A stretch of DNA of 5,728 nt, from assembly GCA_964640955.1 (NCBI GenBank), contig CAZXJI010000042.1:1-5728 (forward strand). Direction: 5' to 3'. The stretch is from CAXXOK01 sp964640955 (GTDB lineage: Bacteria; Bacillota; Clostridia; Christensenellales; Aristaeellaceae). The notes beneath the pieces were generated by a model. That model made no database searches. It saw only the letters and a program-made list of their open reading frames with translations, and was not told where the DNA came from. Below, in pieces: positions 1 to 5,000 of the stretch. Within the stretch, counting starts at the first letter, position 1, and each line of letters begins with the position of its first letter. A program made the translations under genes and the position numbers.

Positions 1-7
1 CGCTCAT
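1..7 (-). CDS. Start of a divergent gene, truncated by the window edge (possible regulator)
   Basis: Only the first two codons (Met-Ser) and one base of the third lie in the window, with ATG read leftward from position 7. The start is supported by a near-perfect Shine-Dalgarno sequence, AAGGAGGTGA, at 24-15 on the minus strand, seven bases before the ATG, and by a strong promoter further upstream at 60-88. The product cannot be identified from two residues. Divergent genes next to sugar ABC operons are often AraC- or LacI-type regulators of the operon, so a regulator is a reasonable guess from context only. Confidence 0.7.
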
Positions 8-14
8 TTCCCTG

Positions 15-24
15 TCACCTCCTT
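15..24 (-). promoter_or_regulatory. Ribosome binding site of the divergent gene
   Basis: Read on the minus strand this is AAGGAGGTGA, almost fully complementary to the 3' end of 16S rRNA. It sits seven bases before an ATG at 7-5. It is the main evidence that a leftward gene begins at the window edge. Confidence 0.8.
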
Positions 25-59
25 GAAAAAGCACTGAAACCGCATAATTTACTAATTAT

Positions 60-88
60 ATTATATGTTTCGAGTGGTATAAAGTCAA
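60..88 (-). promoter_or_regulatory. Sigma-A promoter of the divergent gene
   Basis: On the minus strand there is TTGACT (88-83), a 17-bp spacer, and TATAAT (65-60). This is a near-consensus housekeeping promoter, with five of six matches at -35 and all six at -10. A second overlapping TATAAT lies at 60-55. Transcription should begin near position 53, giving a leader of about 46 nt before the ATG at 7. The strength of this promoter contrasts with the weak -35 of the rightward operon promoter. Confidence 0.8.
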
Positions 89-100
89 CGAATGTACACT

Positions 101-122
101 TGGAAAACTTCCGTTTTTTCCA
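101..122. repeat. Inverted repeat TGGAAAA / TTTTCCA
   Basis: TGGAAAA at 101-107 is mirrored by TTTTCCA at 116-122, with eight bases between the arms. It lies between the divergent promoters and shares its right arm with the direct repeat at 115-143. The spacing suits a dimeric DNA-binding protein, but an A/T-rich region produces such symmetry by chance fairly easily, so it is only a candidate operator. Confidence 0.35.
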
Positions 123-143
123 TATATCGTTAATTTTTCCATA
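115..143. promoter_or_regulatory. Direct repeat of TTTTTCCATA, candidate activator site
   Basis: TTTTTCCATA occurs at 115-124 and again, exactly, at 134-143, a period of 19 bp, which is a little under two helical turns. The downstream copy abuts and slightly overlaps the position where the -35 element of the rightward promoter should be. AraC-family activators typically bind direct half-site repeats about two turns apart in this position, so this is a plausible binding site for the product of the divergent gene. The repeat is seen directly; the regulator type is inference. Confidence 0.45.
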
Positions 144-170
144 CAAAATTGATATTAAATAAACTATAAT
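142..170 (+). promoter_or_regulatory. Probable promoter of the sugar-uptake operon
   Basis: A perfect TATAAT lies at 165-170. Seventeen bases upstream the -35 position reads TACAAA (142-147), a poor match to TTGACA. Transcription would start near 176-177, giving a leader of only about 20 nt before the TTG start at 197. A good -10 with a poor -35 and a repeat lying over the -35 suggests a promoter that needs an activator. Confidence 0.55.
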
Positions 171-180
171 CCGAATTACA

Positions 181-188
181 GAAAGGAG
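181..188 (+). promoter_or_regulatory. Ribosome binding site deciding a TTG start
   Basis: GAAAGGAG ends eight bases before TTG at 197. The in-frame GTG at 188 begins on the last base of this Shine-Dalgarno sequence and so cannot be the start that it serves. There is no in-frame ATG nearby, so TTG at 197 is the best start. Confidence 0.75.
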
Positions 189-196
189 TGATTACC

Positions 197-1354
197 TTGA
201 AAAATGGAAAACTGCGAGTTGCTTTGGTTGGCCTGTCCTTTGGTGCTGAATTCGCTCCGATTTATCTGAAACATCCGGACGTGGATTCCCTGGTTCTGGT
301 AGACAGCAATGTTGAACTGCTGAACAAAATCGGTGATAAATTCCTGGTGGACGAGCGCGTTACCGATCTCGACGCGGTGCTCAATGACGATTCGATCGAT
401 GCGGTGCATCTGGTAACCCCGCCTGCCACCCACGCTCCCCTGTCGGTAAAGGTTCTTAACGCCGGCAAGCACTGCGCATGTACCATCCCGATGGGCATGA
501 GCATCCAGGAGCTGTACGATGTTATCGAAGCCCGCAAGAAGAGCGGCAAGCATTACATGTTCATGGAGACCTCCGTATACGGACGCGAGTTCCTGTATGT
601 GAAGGATCTGTATGAAAAGGGCGAACTGGGCAGAGTGCAGTTCATGCGCTGCGCCCACTATCAGGACATGGAGGGCTGGCCGGAGTACTGGCTCGGCTTC
701 CCGCCGCTGATGCATCCCACCCACGCCGTCGGCCCCTGCCTGCAGCTGCTGGGCAAGCGCCCGAAGTCGGTCTTCTGCAAGGGCTCCGGCACGGTCAGAA
801 AGGAAGTCGAAGAGGCTTACGGCTGCCCCTACGCGTTTGAGTCCGCGCTGATCACCCTCGAGGATACCGACGTCGGCATCGAGATGGCGCGCTTCCTGTA
901 TCACGTTGCCCGCGGATATTCCGAGTGCTTCAATATCTACGGCGAGAAGAAGACCTTCGAGTGGCAGCAGATCGAGTCCGAAAAACCGGTCATGTTCACC
1001 ATGCAGTATGACGACGACGCCAACCATGTGATGAACGGCTATGGCCGCGGCGGCCTCGTGACCGAGGAGCGCATCGACGTTCCGGATTACGCAGATCGCC
1101 TGCCCGCCGAAATCGGCCGCTTCACCAAGCAGACGGTTTACGATGACAGCAACCCCCACCTGTCCTTCATCCAGGGCGGCGGCCACGGCGGCTCCCATCC
1201 CCACCTGGTGCATGAATTCGTCCGCTGCATCGTCGAAGACCGCGATCCCGTGCCGAACGACATCGACGGCGCATACTGGACCGGCGTCGGCATCTGCGCC
1301 CACCAGTCCGCGATGGAAGGCGGCGTGATCAAGGAGATCCCGAAGTTCGAATAA
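197..1354 (+). CDS. Gfo/Idh/MocA-family NAD(P)-dependent oxidoreductase with altered EKP motif
   Basis: The 385-residue protein has the usual length and two-domain plan of the Gfo/Idh/MocA family, cytoplasmic enzymes that mostly oxidise or reduce sugars and cyclitols. The N-terminal Rossmann fold shows a first strand ending at the nucleotide loop G12-L-S-F-G16-A and an acidic residue, D36, after the second strand, which favours NAD over NADP. The family's T-P-x-x-x-H pattern is present (T74-P-P-A-T-H79). The catalytic E-K-P motif instead reads T96-I97-P98, so the usual lysine is an isoleucine. The later D-x-G-x-H motif reads M172-H-P-T-H176, keeping only the histidine. A glycine/histidine-rich stretch (G327-G-G-H-G-G-S-H-P-H336) lies near the C-terminus. 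The protein starts at TTG, supported by the ribosome binding site at 181-188. It is the first gene of the operon with a sugar ABC transporter, so it probably acts on the imported sugar or a derivative of it. Family is secure; reaction and substrate are unknown, and a non-dehydrogenase role is possible. Confidence 0.88.
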   Translation: MKNGKLRVALVGLSFGAEFAPIYLKHPDVDSLVLVDSNVELLNKIGDKFLVDERVTDLDAVLNDDSIDAVHLVTPPATHAPLSVKVLNAGKHCACTIPMGMSIQELYDVIEARKKSGKHYMFMETSVYGREFLYVKDLYEKGELGRVQFMRCAHYQDMEGWPEYWLGFPPLMHPTHAVGPCLQLLGKRPKSVFCKGSGTVRKEVEEAYGCPYAFESALITLEDTDVGIEMARFLYHVARGYSECFNIYGEKKTFEWQQIESEKPVMFTMQYDDDANHVMNGYGRGGLVTEERIDVPDYADRLPAEIGRFTKQTVYDDSNPHLSFIQGGGHGGSHPHLVHEFVRCIVEDRDPVPNDIDGAYWTGVGICAHQSAMEGGVIKEIPKFE

Positions 1355-1361
1355 TCGAATC

Positions 1362-1384
1362 TTTCGGCAGCCTGCATTCCGAAA
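1362..1384 (+). other. Small stem-loop after the oxidoreductase gene
   Basis: TTTCGG (1362-1367) pairs with CCGAAA (1379-1384) around an 11-nt loop, beginning seven bases after the stop codon. No run of U follows, so it is not a standard terminator. It precedes the larger stem-loop at 1391-1429. Confidence 0.4.
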
Positions 1385-1390
1385 ACCGAT

Positions 1391-1429
1391 TTCATTGCGG
1401 GCGGCGACCGGAAGGTTCGCCCGCATGAA
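1391..1429 (+). other. Strong intercistronic stem-loop before the binding-protein gene
   Basis: TGCGGGCG (1396-1403) pairs perfectly with CGCCCGCA (1418-1425). The stem is extended outward by TTCA/TGAA (1391-1394 with 1426-1429, leaving T1395 bulged) and inward by ACC/GGT around a GGAA tetraloop of GNRA type (1410-1413). It ends about ten bases before the Shine-Dalgarno sequence of the next gene and is followed by A/T-rich sequence without a U run. It is more likely an RNA-stabilising or processing element, or a partial terminator, than a full terminator. Confidence 0.65.
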
Positions 1430-1439
1430 TATAATTATT

Positions 1440-1446
1440 AAGGAGG
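1440..1446 (+). promoter_or_regulatory. Ribosome binding site fixing the start of the binding protein
   Basis: AAGGAGG lies eight bases before ATG at 1455. This excludes the in-frame ATG at 1395, which sits inside the stem-loop and would place about twenty extra residues before a clear signal peptide. Confidence 0.88.
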
Positions 1447-1454
1447 AAAAACTC

Positions 1455-2795
1455 ATGAAGAAACTGTTGGTTCTGGTTCTTGCGCTTGCAATGATCCTCA
1501 CTGCAATGTGCGGCGTCGCCTCTGCCGAAGAGCTCTCCGGAACGATCACCTACATGTTCTGGGGCAGCACGGTTGAAAGAGACATCGTTGAAGGCATCTG
1601 CAGATCCTACGAAGAGCTGCATCCCGGCGTAACCATCGAGACTCTCTACGTTCCCAGTGAGTACGATACCAAGGTCACCACGCTGGTCGCTGCCGGCGAG
1701 GAGCCCGATCTGGCCTACATGAACCAGCCCATCGCCTACTCCCTGGCGGAGAACGGCAAGCTGGTCAACGTCAAGGAGCTGGCGGCAACGGATCCCGAGT
1801 TCAGCTTCGATGACTACGTTCCCGGCGTCTGGTTCGCCCTGAACGAGGATTATGTCATCGGCCGCCGCATCGGCATCGCTGCATACTGCCTGTACTACAA
1901 TGAGGACTGCCTCGAGGCAGCCGGCATTGAGCCCTACTCCACCGACTGGAAGAATCCCATGGATTGGGACACCTTCGTCGAGAACTGCAAGAAGCTGACC
2001 ATCGACCGCAACGGCAAGCACCCCGATGAGGAAGGCTTCGATCCCGACAATATCGAGCAGTACGGCGTTTCCATTACCAAGGATCGCGTGATGGTTCTGT
2101 TGGCCGCAGCCGGCATCAACTGGACCGACGACGGCGCTGAGTGGAACTTCTCCTCTCCCGAAGCCATCGACGTCATGCAGAAGATCTCTGACCTGATCCA
2201 CGTCCACCACGTCATGCCCACCCCCGTTCAGAGCGAGAGCCTGCCCGGCGCATCCGTCTCCCTGACCAGCGGCATGGTTGCTTCCACCATCGACGGCAAC
2301 TGGAACTGCGCTGACTTCGCAGCTGCTGAGGCCAACTTCAACATCGGCGTCATCCCCGCTGTCAATCCCGAAGCATACGCTGCTTACGAAGACTGCGGCC
2401 CGGTCGTCATGTTCAACTCCACCGACAATCTTGAGCTGACCTGGGACTTCTACAAGTACGCAATCAACCTGCAGTACAACGACACCTTCTACTCTGCCGG
2501 CATCTCCATCCCCGTTCTGAAGGCTTGGCTGATGGAGGAGGAGAAGCTCGCTCAGTGGACCACCAACGACGCACATCCCTCCGGATACGTCGATGGCCTG
2601 CTCACTCCCCTGATTGAGGCTCCCATCGTCAAGGCCCCCGGCGACTACGTTGCAAACTTCGCACAGCAGAACGATCTGTTCAACGCAGCCCTCGACCGCA
2701 TCCTCGCCGGTGAATCCACCGCTGAAGAGGTCATCAAGGAAGTTGAGCCCCAGATCGAAGCTCTGATGCAGGGCGCATACACTGCCGGCTTCTGA
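1455..2795 (+). CDS. Extracellular solute-binding protein, family 1 (CUT1 sugar ABC transporter)
   Basis: This 446-residue protein captures a sugar or oligosaccharide outside the cell and delivers it to the two permeases encoded downstream. It starts with a typical secretion signal: M-K-K, a Leu/Val/Ala-rich core (residues 4-17), and a signal peptidase I site at A22-S-A24 before E25-E26. Cys19 stands near the end of the core, but the residue before it is Met, so the lipobox is poor. The mature N-terminus (I-T-Y-M-F-W-G) followed by a helix and the P-G-V-T-I-E segment is the usual start of the family-1 (UgpB/MalE-like) fold, as is the A-A-G-E-E-P-D-L stretch shortly after. The length is normal for the family. 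The protein is rich in acidic and aromatic residues; aromatics often line sugar-binding sites. The gene ends in two consecutive TGA codons and is flanked by stem-loops. The sugar cannot be told from the sequence. Confidence 0.93.
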   Translation: MKKLLVLVLALAMILTAMCGVASAEELSGTITYMFWGSTVERDIVEGICRSYEELHPGVTIETLYVPSEYDTKVTTLVAAGEEPDLAYMNQPIAYSLAENGKLVNVKELAATDPEFSFDDYVPGVWFALNEDYVIGRRIGIAAYCLYYNEDCLEAAGIEPYSTDWKNPMDWDTFVENCKKLTIDRNGKHPDEEGFDPDNIEQYGVSITKDRVMVLLAAAGINWTDDGAEWNFSSPEAIDVMQKISDLIHVHHVMPTPVQSESLPGASVSLTSGMVASTIDGNWNCADFAAAEANFNIGVIPAVNPEAYAAYEDCGPVVMFNSTDNLELTWDFYKYAINLQYNDTFYSAGISIPVLKAWLMEEEKLAQWTTNDAHPSGYVDGLLTPLIEAPIVKAPGDYVANFAQQNDLFNAALDRILAGESTAEEVIKEVEPQIEALMQGAYTAGF

Positions 2796-2837
2796 TGAAT
2801 CCTTCAGGCTCCGCTGAATAATCAAGTAAATTGACGT

Positions 2838-2889
2838 GAAAGGGCTGCATGGGCTCCGTGTTTCGGCTCGAGTCTGTGCAGCCCCTTTC
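2838..2889 (+). other. Long stem-loop between the binding protein and the first permease
   Basis: GAAAGGGCTGCA (2838-2849) pairs with TGCAGCCCCTTTC (2877-2889), giving twelve base pairs with a single bulged C at 2885. The 27-nt loop can form further pairs. No U run follows the stem, so complete termination is unlikely. Stem-loops at this point in binding-protein operons, such as malE-malF, are known to protect the upstream message from 3' exonucleases, so the binding protein is made in excess over the permeases. Applying that here is inference. A small TTCAG/CTGAA hairpin (2803-2818) also lies just after the stop codon. Confidence 0.65.
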
Positions 2890-2903
2890 CCATTGCATGG
2901 GAA
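2887..2903 (+). other. Second hairpin, overlapping the long stem-loop
   Basis: TTCCCAT (2887-2893) pairs with ATGGGAA (2897-2903) around a TGC loop. Its left arm uses the last three bases of the long stem-loop at 2838-2889, so the two structures compete at their junction. It lies 20 bases before the Shine-Dalgarno sequence of the first permease. Any regulatory role is speculative. Confidence 0.4.
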
Positions 2904-2941
2904 CAAAAGGAATTGAACCTGTGAAAGGAGGCTATCACCGG

Positions 2942-3871
2942 ATGGTTCAGACGATGAAGAAAAACAGTCAGTGGAAAAACCCGATGTGGAGAAATCGGCA
3001 GATTGCGGGCTATTTGTTTGCAATGCCGGCTATACTGGGATTCCTGATCTACGTAATCACTCCGATGATCCTGAGCTTCTACTATTCGCTGACGGACTTT
3101 TCTGTATTCAAGGAAGAAATCTCCTTCCTGGGATTTGAGAATTACATCAAGCTGTTCAACGGAACAGACCCGTTTTTCTATAAGTCCCTGAAGGCGACGC
3201 TCTACTTTGTAATCCTCAATGTTCCGGTCACGATCATCTTTGCATTCTTCCTTGCGATGCTGCTCAACCAGAACATCAAGGGACGCGCGCTGTTCAGAGG
3301 CATCTTCTACATGCCCTCCATCGTTCCGGTGGTAGCGTCCTGTATGATCTGGCAGTACCTGCTCAACCCCGATCTGGGCCTTGCAAACAGCATTCTCAAG
3401 GCGATGGGCTTCGAAAAGCAGCTGTGGCTGTACAGCGAAAAGACGGTCATCCCCACGCTGGTGCTGACCAACCTCTGGAACTGCGGCAGCACCATGGTCA
3501 TCTTCCTGGCGGGTCTTCAGAACATCCCGCGGCACTACTACGAGGCCGTTGAGGTGGACGGCGGCAACCGCATCCACAAGCTGTTCTACATCACCATCCC
3601 GATGATGACCCCGGTTCTTTTCTACAACGCGATCATGTGCGCGATCTCGTCCTTCCAGGCGTTCGACAAGGCCTACATCCTCACCGAGGGCGGCCCGAAC
3701 AACGCCAGCCTTTTCTTCTCCTATCTGATTTACCGCGAGGCGTTCGCGAATGCGAACATGTCGGTGGCATGCGCGCTCGGCTGGGTACTGTTCGTGATTA
3801 CCGGCGTCTGCAGCATTCTGCTGTTCACCACCTCCGGCAAGTGGGTGTACTACGAAGGAGGCGGAAACTGA
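2942..3871 (+). CDS. Sugar ABC transporter permease, MalF/UgpA-type (CUT1)
   Basis: This 309-residue inner-membrane protein is one half of the transmembrane channel that imports the bound sugar. After a basic N-terminus (K-K-N-S-Q-W-K-N-P-M-W-R-N-R) there are six predicted membrane segments, at about residues 23-45, 86-107, 121-140, 170-190, 222-243 and 275-298. The cytoplasmic EAA loop, which docks with the ATPase, is at 201-220 (E-A-V-E-V-D-G-G, then I-T-I-P). The E-G-G-P-N-N-A-S stretch at 249-256 is typical of MalF/UgpA-type permeases. The start was chosen at ATG 2942 because AAAGGAGG (2924-2931) lies ten bases upstream. An in-frame ATG at 2849 would begin within the stem-loop and add 31 residues of unlikely sequence. 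It is followed after one base by the second permease, so the two are translationally linked. Confidence 0.93.
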   Translation: MVQTMKKNSQWKNPMWRNRQIAGYLFAMPAILGFLIYVITPMILSFYYSLTDFSVFKEEISFLGFENYIKLFNGTDPFFYKSLKATLYFVILNVPVTIIFAFFLAMLLNQNIKGRALFRGIFYMPSIVPVVASCMIWQYLLNPDLGLANSILKAMGFEKQLWLYSEKTVIPTLVLTNLWNCGSTMVIFLAGLQNIPRHYYEAVEVDGGNRIHKLFYITIPMMTPVLFYNAIMCAISSFQAFDKAYILTEGGPNNASLFFSYLIYREAFANANMSVACALGWVLFVITGVCSILLFTTSGKWVYYEGGGN

Positions 3872-3872
3872 T

Positions 3873-4706
3873 ATGAAACGCAAGTTCAAGGCAGATATGT
3901 TCATTACATATCTTGTGCTGATTCTGATGGCGGCGACGTTCCTGCTGCCGCTGGTCTGGATGCTTCGCTCCTCGCTGATGGGCATGAAGCAGATTTTCCG
4001 CCTGCCCCCGGAATGGATTCCCGATCCCTTTGTATGGAAAAACTTCTCCGACGCCCTGAACCGACTGGACTTCCTGCAGTGCTTCAAGAATACGATTTTC
4101 GTCGTGTTCTTCGGCGTGTCGGGTACGGTCATCACCGCTGCGTGCGTCGCCTATGCATGGGCGCGCATTGAGTGGAAGGGCAGAAATTTCTGGTTTGCGC
4201 TGTCTATGTCCAGCATGATGCTGCCCAGCGCGGTCACGCTGATTCCCGTGTTCCTGGGCTACAAGAACCTGGGCATGTATGATACGCTGTACCCGCTGTT
4301 CCTTGCGGCGTGGTTCGGCGGCGGCGCGAGCAACCAGTTCCTGCTCAGACAGTTCTTCATGGGCATTCCCAAGGCGCTTGACGAGGCGGCCTATATCGAC
4401 GGCGCGGGCTATGTGCGTATCTTCATCAGCATCGTGCTGCCGCTTTCCACCTCGGCGCTGGTGGTCGTGGGAATGTTCTCGTTCCTGTTCTACTGGAACG
4501 ATTTCTTCGCACCGCTGATCTATCTGGAGAACTATAAAAACTATACCATTGCGCTGGGTCTGCAGTCCTTCGTCAGCCAGTATTCCAGCCAGTGGCAGCT
4601 GCTGATGGCGGCGGCGACGATCGGCATTATGCCGGCAATTATCGTATTCCTGATCGGACAGAAGTACCTGCTGGAAGGCATCGCTCTGGCCGGACTGAAG
4701 GGATAA
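3873..4706 (+). CDS. Sugar ABC transporter permease, MalG/UgpE-type (CUT1)
   Basis: This 277-residue inner-membrane protein is the partner of the preceding permease and completes the channel. It has six predicted membrane segments, the first at about residues 10-30, and a short N-terminus with basic residues, typical of the MalG/UgpE branch. The EAA loop at 171-190 (E-A-A-Y-I-D-G-A-G, then I-V-L-P) is closer to consensus than that of its partner. The C-terminus (E-G-I-A-L-A-G-L-K-G) is a signature ending of this permease type, showing that the gene is complete. ATG at 3873 lies one base after the stop of the upstream gene, with AAGGAGG at 3855-3861 inside that gene, 11 bases upstream. No ATPase gene follows before the window's end. 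Family-level assignment is firm; substrate unknown. Confidence 0.94.
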   Translation: MKRKFKADMFITYLVLILMAATFLLPLVWMLRSSLMGMKQIFRLPPEWIPDPFVWKNFSDALNRLDFLQCFKNTIFVVFFGVSGTVITAACVAYAWARIEWKGRNFWFALSMSSMMLPSAVTLIPVFLGYKNLGMYDTLYPLFLAAWFGGGASNQFLLRQFFMGIPKALDEAAYIDGAGYVRIFISIVLPLSTSALVVVGMFSFLFYWNDFFAPLIYLENYKNYTIALGLQSFVSQYSSQWQLLMAAATIGIMPAIIVFLIGQKYLLEGIALAGLKG

Positions 4707-4733
4707 GAAATAAAAAGTCTGCGTCATCCAAAG

Positions 4734-4799
4734 ATGAGCCTGCCCCGGAAAGACGTGCTTCTCCCCGAAACAACGCGCGCTTTTCCGGGGCTTTCTCAT
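4734..4799 (+). terminator. Large stem-loop after the permease genes, probable (partial) terminator
   Basis: GCCCCGGAAA (4742-4751) pairs perfectly with TTTTCCGGGGC (4782-4791 core). The stem is extended outward by ATGAG/CTCAT (4734-4738 with 4795-4799, across a 3x3 internal loop) and inward by CGTGC/GCGCG (4754-4758 with 4775-4779). The bases after the core stem (CTTTCTCATTC) are pyrimidine-rich but not a clean U run. The next gene's ribosome binding site is only 13 bases further on with no visible promoter between, so it probably lowers rather than abolishes read-through into that gene. Confidence 0.65.
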
Positions 4800-4811
4800 T
4801 CATAAGAATAT

Positions 4812-4818
4812 GAGGTGA
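4812..4818 (+). promoter_or_regulatory. Ribosome binding site for the interrupted gene
   Basis: GAGGTGA lies five bases before GTG at 4824. The nearby ATG at 4810 is followed at once by an in-frame stop, so GTG is the likely start. Confidence 0.6.
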
Positions 4819-4823
4819 AAACG

Positions 4824-4931
4824 GTGAACAGAGCAGAATTGATCCGCAGAGGCAATATCATCACCACGATGTACACTACCGACAATACCGTCGGCCGCTA
4901 TCTGGGCAATGGTCGTTTTGGCGCAATCATG
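4824..4931 (+). pseudogene. 5' fragment of a gene broken by an insertion sequence (possible glycoside-active enzyme)
   Basis: Translation from GTG gives 36 native residues (M-N-R-A-E-L-I-R-R-G-N-I-I, ending R-Y-L-G-N-G-R-F-G-A-I-M). The frame then enters the insertion sequence and stops at TGA 4989-4991 after about 19 foreign residues. The L-G-N-G-R-F-G-A motif near the N-terminus resembles the 'GNG.xGA' loop found near the start of several alpha/alpha-barrel glycoside hydrolases, such as the GH95 group. An enzyme acting on the sugar imported by the operon would fit the position, but 36 residues are too few for a firm family call. The rest of the gene should lie beyond the right edge of the window, on the far side of the element. 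As it stands the gene is very probably inactive. Confidence 0.65.
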
Positions 4932-4966
4932 GAGTCTGTCCCAACCGTCGTGGAAATTGGAGAAGA

Positions 4967-4978
4967 GGCCGCAAGGCC
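4967..4978. repeat. Short hairpin GGCC-GCAA-GGCC in the element's end
   Basis: GGCC (4967-4970) and GGCC (4975-4978) pair around GCAA. On the minus strand it lies 3' of the transposase stop and is followed by TCTTCTCC, so it could help end the transposase transcript. It is short and may be unimportant. Confidence 0.25.
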
Positions 4979-5000
4979 GAGAAGCATCTGAAAGCCTTGA

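Noticed and set aside
23..38. Possible catabolite-repression (cre) site, TTGAAAAAGCACTGAA
   Set aside because: It lacks the central CG and the symmetrical right half of the cre consensus.
188..196. GTG at 188 as the start of the oxidoreductase
   Set aside because: It overlaps the Shine-Dalgarno sequence; the TTG at 197 has correct spacing.
1430..1435. TATAAT just before the binding-protein gene
   Set aside because: Transcription would start at about 1442, inside the Shine-Dalgarno sequence, and there is no -35 at the right distance. It is probably only A/T-rich spacer.
176..1549. Long minus-strand reading frame opposite the oxidoreductase
   Set aside because: It is antisense to a well-supported gene, has no ribosome binding site, and its translation is low-complexity Ala/Val/Asp/Gly typical of the reverse of GC-biased codons.
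2831..2836. TTGACG as a -35 element before the first permease
   Set aside because: The position 17 bases further on reads CTCCGT, not a -10, and the region folds into the stem-loop.
1392..4799. Further long minus-strand frames (1392-3023, 2822-4135, 3825-4799) opposite the binding protein and permeases
   Set aside because: They overlap one another and conserved genes, and their compositions reflect the reverse complement of biased codons; no family motifs are visible.
1391..4799. The intercistronic stem-loops as copies of one repeat family
   Set aside because: The stems at 1391-1429, 2838-2889 and 4734-4799 have different sequences and loop sizes, so they are similar only in being hairpins.
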